This document shows positions 1 to 13,500 of a DNA stretch of 64,000 bases, in pieces. The DNA comes from Puffinus mauretanicus (taxonomy: Eukaryota; Chordata; Aves; Procellariiformes; Procellariidae), in contig JAJKFH010001315.1 in NCBI GenBank assembly GCA_023333565.1, positions 496,001 through 560,000 of the forward strand. Direction: 5' to 3'. How positions within the stretch are numbered: the stretch's first letter is position 1; the number at the start of each line of letters is the position of its first letter. The notes under the pieces were generated by a model, which saw only the letters and a program-made list of their open reading frames with translations, did not search any database and was not told the origin of the DNA. The translations under genes were made by a program, and so were the position numbers.

Positions 1-396
1 ATGACTGAGGAGAATCGTTCAAGTATTAATTCACTGTTTTTGCTGGAAAGGGAAGACTGCGAAAGTGGGTAATGATTTCAGATGCCCAAACGGCTAGATT
101 TTAAAGTGATCTATATATTCTGAATTTGGTATCTAATGTGTACTTTGAGAACTGGATCCATTTTAAATATCTCATATTGGATGTTTAAACTGAAACATCA
201 GAATTGCTGCCATTTTGAACACCCTGTTCCAGAGTTGTAAACAAATGCCAATTGGCCTGCTACCATATATTTTTAAGAATGATCACTCAATGGGTTAATT
301 ATTTGCTGCAAACTTATCTCAGCCATATTGATTTCTACTAGCAGCCATTGTTGTCTCTTTGACCTCTCCAGGTAAGATAACTAGTTTCTACTGTAC
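1..396. other. Non-coding sequence, probable PTPN5 intron
   Basis: The sequence is AT-rich and I recognise no exon in it. It lies upstream of the first visible PTPN5 exon and so is probably intronic. Confidence 0.5.
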
Positions 397-1284
397 TGTG
401 CAGATGACACCAAGCTGGGCGGGAGTGTTGATCTGCTTTAGGGTAGGAAGGCTCTGCAGAGGGACCTGGACAGGCTGGATCGATGGGCCGAGGCCAACTG
501 TATGAGGTTCAACAAGGCCAAGTGCCGGGTCCTGCACTTGGGCCACAACAACCCCATGCAACGCTACAGGCTTGGGGAAGAGTGGCTGGAAAGCTGCCCA
601 GAGGAAAAGGACCTGGGGGTGCTGGTTGACAGCCGGCTGAACATGAGCCGGCAGTGTGCCCAGGTGGCCAAGAAGACCAACGGCATCCTGGCCTGTATCA
701 GAAATAGTGTGGCCAGCAAGACTAGGGACTTCATCCCCCTGTACTCAGCACTGGTGAGGTCACACCTCCGAATCCTGTGTTCAGTTTTGGGCCCCTCACT
801 ACAAGAAAGACATTGAGGTGCTGGAGTGTGTCCAAAGAAGAGCAGCGAAGCTGACAAAGGGTCTGGAGAACAAGTCCTGTCAGGAGCAGCTAAGGGAACT
901 GGGGTTACTTAGTTTGGAGAAAAGGAGGCTAAGGGGAGACCTCATCGCGCTCTACAACTACCTGAAAGGAGGTTGTAGCAAGGTGGGAGTCGGTCTCTTC
1001 TCCCAAGTAACAAGTGATAGGAAGAGAGGAAACGGCCTCAAGTTGCACCAGGGGAGGTTTAGATTGGAATATGAGGAAAAATTTCTTCACTGAAAGGATT
1101 GTCAAACATTGGACCAGACTGCCCAGGGAAGTGGTTGAGTCACCAACCCTGGAAGTATTAAAAAGATGTGAAGATGTGTCACTTAGGGACATGGTTTGGT
1201 GGTGTACTTGGCAGTGTTAAGTTTACAGTTGGACTCAATGATCCTAAGGGTCTTTTCCAACCTAAATGATTCTATGATTCTATG
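397..1284 (+). mobile_element. CR1 LINE, 5'-truncated copy, plus orientation
   Basis: This copy matches the 3' half of a CR1 element. It carries the end of the reverse transcriptase reading ([13 protein letters not shown], then [14 protein letters not shown]), the [19 protein letters not shown] and [10 protein letters not shown] segments, and the C-terminal NYLKGGCS and NFFTER motifs. It ends in the CR1 3' repeat ATTCTATG in two tandem copies. A TAG interrupts the frame just after GGSVDLL, and several frameshifts follow, so it is inactive. The 5' end is uncertain by about 10 bases. Confidence 0.93.
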
Positions 1285-4200
1285 CCTCCAAGGATTAACA
1301 AGCTTATTCCAAGCTCATTATGATCTGGATATTTTTTCTGAATGAATTCCAAAACTAGTAACCTCTGTGCAACTTTGTCCCTGGCTGTGACCAAAGGATG
1401 GCTTGATATTGCTAAGGAAATAAGAGGGCTGACTGTTCACTTTTGTCCAACTACCACCATTTCAAAGGGCTTGGTGCTGGCAGTAAAGAGGCTAGCAAGG
1501 AGACTCAGACATCCCCTTTATGCTTCAAAGCTGAAGATCCTGGTAAACTATCGACGCATGAAGCGGGAGAGGGAACTGGAGGCAAGACGGGGCGGAAAGT
1601 CCAGCGCTTTTCAGGCTTTGACCATCCACTGACTTTTTCATTTCTGAGCTGACCAAATGTAGCCTATGCTGCCTTGAGTATCTACCTAGTGTTCCTCCAA
1701 GTTCTAGCTGTAGAAAGCAGTAATGGCAGGAACTGCTGAACAAGCTGCAGACTCGGACATAGAGCAGACTCAGACAACTGATCATCATAGGGAACAGCAA
1801 ATGCTTAATTACCAAACTAGAGTCAAACCCAAATTCTGAATTTAAAAAGTAACTAAAATTCGCTTACCAGCTGCATCGCCAGAAGCAATCTAGGCAGTTA
1901 TCATTAAAAGGTAAGCAGTCACTTAACATAATGATCAGTTACTTGCAACCCTAGAGTTGATTGTAGTAAGTGAGAGACAGGGTAATAGTCTGTAATTAAT
2001 CTCATTTATATTTCTTTTGTAGTAAATTCTTTTTGCAGATTCTTCAATTTTGCTGTTAGTGGGAAAATGGCTTAGAAGGTGGCTTTTTGATGGCAGAAGG
2101 GTGTTTTTGGGAAAATGCAGGTTGATTTGGATGTTTCATAATTATGAATTTGTTTGCAGACAATCCTCTTCTGGGAATGAGTCCTATGGCATTTCCTGGA
2201 AAATGATAACTTTTCCCTAAGATGTTCGGAGGCACTTTTTGAATATATAGAAAAGGATGTTCTTGTAGAATTCCAGAGATGGCAATAACTTACTGGAGCA
2301 CGTTGTATATCAATCTCATTGAATCCTTTTCTCAAGAGTAATGTCTAGACAGACTTGTTAGATTTCTACGTAGCTCTATTGCTTTTACACCATTTTAAGT
2401 GATGCAAAACATTTCAGTTAAGTTTAGTGAGTTCCTCTAAAATGTCAGACATAGTATCAACACAAAAGGGCCATAAAAGAGGCTGTGGAAAAAATAGCTG
2501 CCATGTCATTTGGTTTCTTAGAGATACAGACTGCTACTGCTTTTTTAAAGGCGTGGTGTCTTCTTGAACCTGTCCTGTGCGCTGGTTTTGTCTTGGGAGA
2601 AATGTTTTCGTTAGGAGTAGGATCTGATTTTGCTTAAATGCCTCTCTATGGAAAATTTCAAATTCATACTGCAAACTCTTATATTAAAGTCTTGTTATGA
2701 TTTTTTTTTTAAAGGGGGAGTTATCCCTGTTTACATATTTCTAAGAGATAAGGATTCAGCTTCAGTTACACTTTCTGCAAAACAGTGCACGTTCTTTTAT
2801 TAACAATGCGTTAATAGGCCTCTCTTACATGAAATAAGGTTGAAACTGTTCACTAACATACTTAACACCTTAACAAATGTAAATACTACATTAACAGAAA
2901 AATCACAAGCTAAGTATTAAAGTAAAAGCATATTCTGAATAATGTTTTAATATTTGTGTATACAGCAATAAAAAAATCCATGGTGAAAAGTCACTCAAAT
3001 TCTACTGCAGTTGAATGCTAAAAGAAGCCTGTGCTTAAAAGTCTGTGGCACCTGTTGATAGAGTTCTTCAGATCCATTTTATTTCTCCCTAAAGACCTAC
3101 CACGAGATGGAAAACATAGTATTATTGCTATTATTAGTAGGGAAAAATCCTGTAATCGTTACTCTAACTTCAGCAGACTCCATGGATGACTGCATAAAAC
3201 CCAGGCAAAGGGACTTCATGCAAGGGGTCTAGCTACCCGGTCCGGTGACATTTGAGTAAACATCTGGCAACCAATGTCACCTTTTTAATGGGGTGACGTG
3301 TTGCAGGCTATCAGAATTCCTGATTAAAAAGCAGATTTTATCTCGTCTCGTCATCTCCCCAGCACTAGAGACATGAGCAAAGTTGGGCAGGAGGGAACTT
3401 GTATTAGACAGGAACTTGCTGGTTTCAGTATTCTATGCTATAAAACAGTATCTTTGTTTATATCTTTGCTTTGCGGATTGTGATTATATTATCACATATA
3501 GATTACGTGAATCCATTCTGAGGACAGCGTTTCATGCTGAGTCTGTGTTTGTAGTACTGTAGAAATTACTGTGTGCTTAGTCCTTTGTGCTTTACCCGAT
3601 ATCACACTATTTTTGCATATTTTTTTATTTTGTTCTGGTTTCTAAGCAGGCTGGATATTTTTATGAAGAAGTCATCTGTGGCTTGTTTTTAATATTCTCC
3701 TGGTGATACACGGTGTTGCTGTTTGCTGAGGCCTCTGTCAGGACGATGTTTCTTGTCAATGATAACAAACTGTGTAGTACTGGTGAAAGTGGATGCCTGT
3801 GTCAGCTCGCATTAAAATCAGTGGAACAGCTCCCATTGACTTCAGTGGGAATTGGACTGAACTTCTCAGGTGGAATAATGTTTTCATTTGTCATCTTATT
3901 AGGACAAGAATAATGCTTCATAAACAGCTCCAATGAAGGAGACTGAAGTACTGAAGAGACTTATGCGAAGTACAAGAGGCTGTTAATGTTCTTTAATTTC
4001 TCTTTAACCATTGTATTTGTTAATAGCACATCTTAGAGTTTAGTTCACTGCAAGACAAAACAGGGAAAGAGTTATTGTCATCTGGCTTGCCTGCGTGCAA
4101 GGAATGTGTGTTTATGATTTGGGAGAAAAGCTGTTTGCTGTCATTTCACAAACAATATTCTAATGTCTTACAAGCCAGAATGAGTCTGTTGACCTAACAA

Positions 4201-4505
4201 ATTGAGAAATAATTTCCTGGAGCAGAAAACTGCTTTTCCAGACTCACTCTGGGACACTGACTCTGCAACAGGAGCAATTAAGCAGGCTTCAGAGAGCGGG
4301 TAAAACTATCAGAAGCAGCCAAATTACCCCAACCACCCTTTCCCTTTTTTATGGTAACATTTTAACATGGGAGCTCTCCAAGGCCACTCACATCTGTTGT
4401 GATGGCCATGAATGCATGTAAATGTCCCGCTGTAGAAAATAATCTTGTGTCTCTCTTTCTTTCCTCTGAGCAACGGATAAACTCTTATCTCTTTACACCT
4501 TTCAG
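1285..4505. other. Non-coding sequence, probable PTPN5 intron
   Basis: I found no exon that fits the missing upstream part of the PTPN5 phosphatase domain. A short palindromic repeat remnant lies at 3811-3875. Small open frames (for example 1342-1632 and 4651-4845) show no recognisable protein similarity. Confidence 0.5.
3811..3875. repeat. Remnant of a short palindromic repeat (CATTGACTTCAGTGG core)
   Basis: The sequence has ATTAAAATCAGTGG followed by CTCCCATTGACTTCAGTGGG and GGAATTGGACTG. This wording, with a CCATTGACTTCAGTGGG centre, is shared with hairpin-type short repeats that I recall from archosaur and turtle DNA. The family assignment is from memory and unproven. Confidence 0.4.
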
Positions 4506-4585
4506 ATCCTCACAGCAGAGTGTGCCTTACCTCAGCTGAACAGGACGACCCCCTTAGCTCTTACATCAATGCTAACTACATCAGG
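4506..4585 (+). CDS. PTPN5: PTPN5 coding exon: phosphotyrosine-recognition region
   Basis: The exon is 80 nt, with a pyrimidine-rich acceptor ending TTTCAG and the donor GTAAGA. It starts with the last two bases of an Asn codon and reads [12 protein letters not shown], then [24 protein letters not shown] is the substrate-recognition loop of classical PTPs. The preceding exon was not found between position 1 and 4505, so it is probably further upstream. Confidence 0.9.
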
Positions 4586-7500
4586 GTAAGAGCTCAATAG
4601 TCCCAATGTGTCTGCCTAGCCTCTCTCAGCCACTGTTAATGTAAACAGAATTGCAACATCCACTGATTTTTAAAGGCATCTTAGCTGAACTGATTGCTCT
4701 TCTCTCCTGCTTATATTATCTGAAAACCAAATCTCAAAGTGCAGCTGTACAGGTTCAGACCAGACAAAAACACGCTTCTGCACTTCTTGATGCAAATTGC
4801 TTGTCAGCTGGCCTGACCAAGGCACTGGATAATAAGCCTGAATAAGGCTCTTGACCTAGCCAGAGTCACCTCAAGGCTGTTGGACACTCATTGCTGGAAT
4901 TACGTGAGTCCATATTGTGCCTTTGCTCCATGTACACATGTGCAGGAGAGAGATAGAGAGGGGAAGAACTCTCTACCACTACCAGTGGTAGCTCTCTGTT
5001 TTAAAGACTGACCCTTCAAGGTTGTGGTGGTCATCCCTGTTAAAACTGATCTCTTGTTGTTTTGTTGGCAGGGCTATGGAGGAGAGGAAAAGGTATATAT
5101 TGCTACTCAGGGACCGATAGTTAATACTGTCAGTGATTTCTGGAGAATGGTGTGGCAGGAGCGTTCTCCCATCATTGTCATGATTACCAATATAGAAGAA
5201 ATGAATGAGGTAATGGTTTTACATATAGTCTGTATTTTTGTCTGTACTCTAGCAGATATTTTCGGCATAGATGCTAAGCCAGAGCAAACAGAAGTTGGTT
5301 CAGTGGGCTGAGCAATCAGAGTCAGCATTAAATTCTTCAGGCTCAGAGAAGGTGTGGGCTTCTCTTTCAGTTCAGTTTACTGTAAGTCGTACTTTGCTGT
5401 CTGACTTGGCCTGCTGCTGGTTGTGCCATTTTTCCTCTCCCAGCTGACCTGAAACCTCTCCAAACCCAGCTCTGTTTGCAGACACTCTTTCAGGTTCTCT
5501 CTGAAGGAATCAAAAACAATAGTACCCCATAACTACTAAGGTTGAATATCTTTAATCAACAGAGTTGATGCTGCTTTATCTTGCATTTATTATGATTCGT
5601 TGTCTGTATCCACATTTCATTGAGGCTGTCCCTGACTTATGAAGATGCTAGTTAAAATAATCAATAACTAGAGCTGACTTGGATATGGAGGACCTTTTCC
5701 TGAATGCGTCTAGGAAATGCTTTTGAAATACTGAAATTAAGGTGCTGAAATTTTCTATTCATCACGTACTTCCAGAAATTAAACTGTCATGGTGCTTCTG
5801 CTAAGCCACCTAATGTGATTTTTGTTTGCAGTTTAAAATACTGCTGCCCTCCAGCTGTTCATTACTTACCTGCTGAAATATTTGCCCCATAGCAGCCTTG
5901 CAAGAAAAATGTGCCTGGGCTTCAGTTCACAGACAGGTAGCTGAGCTTAGGTCTTAGGTCTGCCTTTATTGGCAATGCAAGATGTGAGAAACTGGTCTGG
6001 GTGTGTGTTGGGCTCTGCATCCTCCTTCACTGCTGGCAGCAAGGTGTAGTGGAGAGATCCAAATGGTGTTTATTAAGACTTTTGACAGTATTTGTCAAAG
6101 CTTGTCCCTGAGAACCCATTAGTAATTTAGGTGAGAGAGTTTCCTTTGGAGAAGAGGCTTTAGACACTTAGAAGTCCAAGAATACGGCCATACCTTCGTC
6201 ATACGCAGAGTGATAATGGCTTAACTGCTAGCTGGAAGCTTAGTGCCCATAATTATGCGTGTGCACAAACCTTTAGCTTTCTGCAGTTGTGAAGTAAATA
6301 AATTTAACCTTGGATTTCAGTGAAAAAAGACATGAATAAGACAGACACAGAAGAATTATGCTTTGCAAGTTAAAAATGGTCAGTTATTACAGCCGGCTGA
6401 TTGGACACATACTGTCAAGGCATTGCTGATATAAAGTACAGTATGTTGCTGATCTAAATGTTTTGGTTGCGCTAATGTTTTAAACTCTATCTGAGAGGCA
6501 GCACTGAAGTAATAACTTGCTCGTTGATCAGAGTTGCCAGTTTATGCCAAATAAGATGTTAAAATGTCATTATATAGTGTACCAGAATCATTTAAGGACT
6601 TTGAGGTTTGAAGAAAATGATGCAGAGGAAATATTGGTCCTGAATGACATATCTGGTGATAAGTTCTTCACTATAGTTTTCATAGCAAAATTTTATAACA
6701 GGAATGTAAAATAACCTTTACATCTGAATTTCCTCTTATGCACACTGACCAAGTATTTCACCCATCATATCAGTCTTGGGAAGCAGTGCACTGCAGTGCT
6801 GATGCACTATATAACGGGAGCTTGCTAAAACCTATATATCATAACAGAGCTGCTGAGTCTTTTCTGATACCTTTTGTGTCAAAAATTAAATGGTGTCAGG
6901 AATCTCAGCCATAAATGTAGGGTAAGTCCTTTCATGTAAATGTCTCCTATATGCATTCCCTTTTTTCCATAATGCATATATTAATATATGAATAACAGGA
7001 CTCAGAAGTATGTAGACTCAAAACCAAAACCTTTTTTCGGCAATGATGTTACTAACGGAGGCTTTGTGTTCCTCCTCGGCACAATGACTTTGCTAATGTG
7101 AATATTAAAAGCTCTGTATCTCAGCCCTCTGTCACATCTAATCTGAACTGACAGACAGCCCACAGAAATGAGTGGGCAATCTTACTCCACTCCTTTAAGC
7201 AGAGCAACGTCTGTGCTATTGATAGCTGCTAGCGTTCTTGACAATTTTTACAATGGATTCTGCGGTTTAAGAGGAGAGGAAGAAAAAAATGCAAACTGTG
7301 TAAATAATTTTACAGAGACACAGTGGGCCATATTCCTAGTGGGTTATTAACTGATGCACTATACAGATGGAACAACACTGATTCTCCCACACAAAAATTT
7401 TGACTCAGTAACTTTGCAAGATACTTTTCTGTTGTCAGTCTTTCTCCTGAAGTGAAATTATTTTTGGTGGGGGAGAGCAAAATGATTTAACTTGCTTCTC

Positions 7501-10500
7501 TCAAGATTGTGTACAGCTATGTAAAAGAGGAAGCTTACAAGCATCATCTTTAACTAGGCTTGTCCAATAGCAGATCTTACTCTCCTGTGATAACGAGATT
7601 GCTTCTTCCGTTATGACAAGGGAGCCTTTTTCTCAGACCCTGCCTTGTTCATATCATTCCTTGTCCATAAAGTAGTTCATGCGCCATGTTGAAGTGCTTG
7701 TCTCTTCCTTTGCATATTGGTTAGTTTAAAGAGAAACTGCATACCAAAAACCACAGTCTTTTTCAGTCCTTCTTCCAGGATAGGAATGCTTATGAATTCT
7801 CACCTGCTCATGTCTAGTGTATCAGTACCACAACGCAGATTTGCAAATGGACTATAGTTTCTCCTTCTCTAATTGTCAGGTTGTGCTGGCTGCATCTCTG
7901 ACTGTTTTTTGGCAAAATCAAATGTAGTAGTCTAATAGCTCTCACAGCTATTGCTTCCTTTTAGTTCCTTAACTTTGAAAGATTCTCAGTGTCCATTTAA
8001 AGTGGATTGTGGTACATAATCTAATTCCCAAAACATCCCCAGTTGTGTTCTTTTGTACAAAAACCTATGCAAATGATCATCTTATAAAGGGTCAATGCTC
8101 TCTAAAATAAAAAAATAGAAAAGATGTATTTTGTGTTTCCATATCAGTGTATACACACCACAGAAATATTGGTAACTAATGTATATTATACTAATCATTA
8201 TTATCTTAAGAAAAGAATTATTCTAAAAACACAGGCACATGGCCACTGGCCTTTCTAATGAACCTTCAAAATGCACATCAGTTGCATAAAGATAAATAAG
8301 GATGTGTGTATTTAAAAGCATTGGTTAGTCATTACTTGATCTGTGCATTTTTAGTCATGCAATCAGGCTATTATGAATGCAGCAAAAATCACCTGAAATG
8401 TGGTCCCTGTTTAGAAAGTGAGAACTTGTACTTATTATAGAAGCAACGTTCATTCATATTCATCTATGCATGTGCTATATCCAATTCCAGAGGAGTAAAA
8501 GTGAACCTCCCTTGATATCTGCTTAACTAGATTTATTTTATATTGCACACAGAAATGCACAGAGTATTGGCCAGAGGAGCAGGTCACCTATGAAGGAATA
8601 GAAATCACAGTTAACCAAGTCATACAAGCAGACGATTACCGTTTAAGGCTCATCACCCTAAAGGTAAATCAATCATTCCATTGTACTTACAGTAAGTTAG
8701 CTGTCTTAACCCTTAAATGGAGATGTTCATGGAGAGTTGTGTAGAAATCTTCTGCACAGTGAACTGCTGTACAAATACCACTTTTCATTATTGAAGTTTG
8801 CAGCTGCTTTGCCCAGTTCGCCAACATACAAAAACTACAGTAAAACAAACAGTCACAGATTTAGACTGCATATGTACAATCTGAAAGCTACCAAGCCAGT
8901 TGTAGTAGTACGGGATTCGCTCAGTGGAAGAAACCAGTGACTCATTCTGTGCCCGTGTCTGGTGTGTTGACTGGTCATTTAGAGTGACGTGTTAGCTCAC
9001 GGATAGCTTCTTACCAGCCTTTGCAAGTCAGACGGACAGCACTTGTGGAATAACCTGCTAAATTCTGTGATGATGTTCTGTAGAATTCAAAGGCTTCTTT
9101 GTTCTTCGGGCCATGGACTTAGACAAAGGATTACTGATTACTAACAGGGAACTTTTACCTGCATGGCATCTTACATATTTTGTAGTATGGGAAGACCCCT
9201 CAGAAGTATTTAGGTTGTGCTTCTTGTCTTTTTATGACCATTATTAGGATGCTGTCAGACTGCTGGATACCCACCAGCTGTTTATACCTAAGATGACTTG
9301 TGCTACTAGCAAGAAGTGGGGGAGTTGAGAACTGAGCAGGCGGCTTTTCAATTTTGCTTACCTGTTTTCAGTTTCTCACAGCAGTGGGACTACTGGTCTG
9401 CTTGGCACTTGGTCTGGTAGCACCACTTCTGTTCACCATGGCTGAACCCCCTTTAATATGTACCATGCTAATTTATTCTTTGAGTGATTTGGCTGACTTG
9501 ACTTTGTAGATGCTTTAAGGGATCATTCCACTCCAAGACACTGAAACTGTTGATGTCCTTTAAAAACATTTTCACCGCAGCGTTCTCCATGCTTACATTT
9601 CTAAAAATCAGTATCTTTCCAACTAACTGTATATGTAGTTTTACATACCGGTAACCATTCTATCATCTTGTGGATGGAGGTTTAATTTTTTGAGTACTTA
9701 GATGCTACTTAGTCTAAAGTACGAGAGTCCTATTTTACAACCGTTTTCATTGCTAGGTTCTAGAATCTCAAGCTACGTGTTTTAATAAGAACAGTCTATT
9801 TACATAAACTTTATACATCTTTCATTTACCAGTTCTACCCCCAACCTCAGTATAACACCACAATTTCTTTCCAAGCTGAAAAAAATCTCCTTTTATCTAA
9901 CCGGTTTCAAGTCTCTTCAGCCATATGTTAATAGGCAGAAAGCCAGCATATGAAATCCCGTGTCTGGATTGAGAGTGTGGAAAGTCTGTCACTCGTGCTT
10001 TTGGCAAAGGCAGCAAGAAGAAAATCACACTCCCTGACAAGTGGGAAGTAAAGAATATTTACAAGTATGCTGCAGACTTGCACAGGTCTTAAACACAGTT
10101 TATCCAAAACACTTCTTGCAGCAGCAAGAATCAAACACAGATTAATTCTGCTGGAATGCTGACATCTACAGAACCAGTCACTTTTTAGTTATGGTGACAA
10201 AACAAAATTTCCTCAATAAAAAACTACACTGTCTGCCAGAAGAGTTTTTCATAATTGTTTTACATTATTAAATACAGCATTTTAATATTAGTGAATATTG
10301 CAAATTTTTTTTTCAGCTTGACATTAACTTTAGAGATTTACGTTGAAATGGTTGTCCCTGCCTGCCCATCTCCCTCCCCCCCCCCCAAAAAAAAAAAATT
10401 CCCTCTGTATTTTTGGAAGGAATTCTCTCCCAGGGGAAGGATCATTCAAATTCTTCTCCAGAAGGTAACAGCCAGTTCCATTTTCAGATGGGAATTGCAA

Positions 10501-13500
10501 GGGAGTGGCTGTTAACATCAATATTGCAGTAGCGTATCTAAAAAACAATCTCATTTTAACAGGTGTTGCACAAAACAAAGAAACAGTCCTGAAGAGCTTA
10601 TGTACAACGCTTCAAGCGTAGTAAGCTGTACTCCCATCTCACAAGTACCTTTCAAGCTAATACTCATCCCTGCAGAATGTTTTTTTCCAACAGCAACCTC
10701 TCAGTGCTTTCCCAAATTCTCTTGTCCCTGCTCAGTTCTTCCTCAGGTGAAGCTCTCCGTGTTAGAGAAGGAACTTCAGAATTTAGTGTCAGATACGAAT
10801 ATATCTTTTCTGTATATATAACCCTGGATACCACAGGGGAAAAAAAAAAAAAAAACAACCAGCAAACTGAAAGCCAGTTTATTTGTCAGGGCTGGCATAT
10901 CCAGTATGTTCAGGCACTAGCAGAAAGAAAAAGAGAATAGCTAGGGTAGCAGAGTACAGCAAAGTCATAAGGAAGGAAGTATAGATACCACACATTTTTC
11001 CCAATCATAGCCAAGTGCTATGATTTTTTCCCAACCATAGACAAGTGCTTTCCTATCACAAATGATACGAAAGCCTTTATTGGACATACACATCTCCAAG
11101 GATGTAGTTCCTTCCCTATTCAAATGACTTGATCATTGTAATTATTTTCTTTAAGCTCATCCCAGTTTGTTTTTCAGTTAAACAATACTTTTGTTTTCAA
11201 TACTAGGAGGGGCAGTGTCTCTTTCCTCCCACCCCCAAATGTCAGGAGGTGAACTGCTGAGTTCTAGAGCTGAAATAAAGATTCCATTTGTTGGGTTACC
11301 ATTGCCTAGAGCTGCACATTTGTCATTTAATAGCAATAGTGTAGTAGCAGCTCTGGACTATACGTATGTTAAATGACTTGATAGTGAAAACTAAAGAATT
11401 GACTCCTGTTTTCCCTTAAACAGAAGTGGTCAGAAATATATGATACCACCACCAGCAATATATGATTACTGCATGTGTTACAGGGTGGACTGTCATACTT
11501 TCTCAGAATAGGGGACTGGATTTAGCAAGCTTTAGGAATTTGGAAAATGCTTAGGCAATAGAGCAAGGCTTGTTTTCCTTTCTCAAAGGAACCTGCCAGT
11601 GTCTAGCCACTGATTCATGATCTCAGCCTCAGCTACAGTGTACATGATGGTAGACTTCAAACCATCAATTAAATCTTAACTTCCTCCTAGGTGTTCCCAA
11701 GTCTTCTCAGTCTCAAGGAAGCACCAATAGAAAATACTTTGTTAAAGTCAAAGCAGAAGTGTACAAAACCACAGAAGTCAGGGTTCTCTAAGCAGAAGCA
11801 TAAAACTGGTAACAGCGTAGACAAAACTAAAGACATCCAGAGTTCATCATTAGAACTTTGGCTCTTTTCTGTTTCTGTCAAATGAGTGACTTTATGTAGT
11901 GATTCATGTTTTTCTTCAGATGACTTTTCTCTTTTATTTTTCTTTCAGTATTATTGACAACATTTTTATTATAATTTTTCACAACCCACTTAAGAATCCA
12001 GTGTTCATTACTTCTGTGGCTCACACATAGTCACACATTCAAAAGCAACTGTGTATGTTCATGTTTCAGAGCAGTGTTGAAATTTGATTGGATTTACTGT
12101 AGTGAGCTCAAGTACTATTCATGACAACTAGTTATGCTCTCTTAGCCAGAATATCTTCTCACTAGGGTAAATAACCTAAAGCCAGTCTGTGCTATGATAG
12201 TAAGGCTCTCTTTTCTTAAACTGAGCTAAACGTACCCTTAAGGTTCCTATGGCTGTGCTTCAATGAGGACTTTAAACCCAGTGTAAGCTGGAACAGCAAC
12301 TAAATGAAGCCCAGCCTCCCTTTGTCCAGGTCTCTTGTTCCTACCCTTGTGCCATCTCCCATGTGCCCACACAAGCGTTTATGTGACTGTGTGGTAAGCC
12401 AAAGGGGGAAACTGGTCAATCCATCTGAAAATTAATCCAGCATGAGAAAGAAAAAAGATTTAACTACATCACTTCCCTAATCTAGTTCACTGTGAAGCTC
12501 TACAAAAGCTTTGTCAACCAAAGAGAAGGATGGAAAGTGGCACAATCACAGAGCACTTTTAACATCCAGCGACTGACTGGGTCAGTCATAGGGACTTACA
12601 AGCATAGATGACAGAAACTATTTTCAGATTTTTGTGCCTGGTTCTTTAGAAAGAGACAAATTTGTTCTCTTTTTCCTCCCCTCTTAAACTCAGCCAGCCA
12701 TGTGTTTAAGGGAAGGTTGTGGAAGCTAACACTTCTGTTCCCGGACCTTTTGTAGACATTTGCTTAGCCCTGTGCCAGCTGGCTTATGTAATGGCTGAAA
12801 GGTTCCCTGAGCTCCATGTTACTATTTGGCACCTTTAGAAATCAGATGTCACTTTGAACACAGAAAATCAGAAGCGCGCAATGCTACTTGGCACTCAGAA
12901 AAGGTAACAGCACATTTGCTATATTCATAGCCATGCTGAGACATAGAGAGAATTGGAATTTGTGTGTCTCAAAAAGCCCTGGACTGCAGCTAGATACAAT
13001 TCCCACCTTCCCTAGTGTCTCTGAATTTCTCACCGTGTCTAAGAGAAGAGTAGAATTCACAGAAAACTGATAGGAATCTGTCTGTCAGAAGAGATAGAAA
13101 AATAAGCTCCCGTCTCTCTCCCTCATCTATCTAGCTAGCTATCAGAGACAGAGATATGGCTCCTGGCTCTCTGTCTGTCAAATACATTATGAAAGCAATT
13201 ATGTCACAAGCACAGCTCTGGCTTTGCTGAATGAATCTGTCAAGAGGGAACAGACTGCCTGGAGTGTTTTGCACACAGCTCTTGGCATAAAAGAGCAGCA
13301 TACTTTGGGGGGGGGATTCTTTTTTTTAAGGCAGTTTACTGAAGTGTAGACGTGATATTTGAAATCCAGATTTCTGTGTTGTGTGGCTTGCCTTTTGGAT
13401 CTCCTGTTCCCTTTAGCATTGATTTACCGATCTCATTCTTAAAGGGAATGCCAGGTTTCAATATCAATTTACAACCAGAAGTTCTTTTAAAACTTTGTGG

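Noticed and set aside
502..1220. Open frames at the left end as host genes
   Set aside because: They are the decayed C-terminal part of CR1 reverse transcriptase ORF2 and carry an upstream stop and frameshifts.
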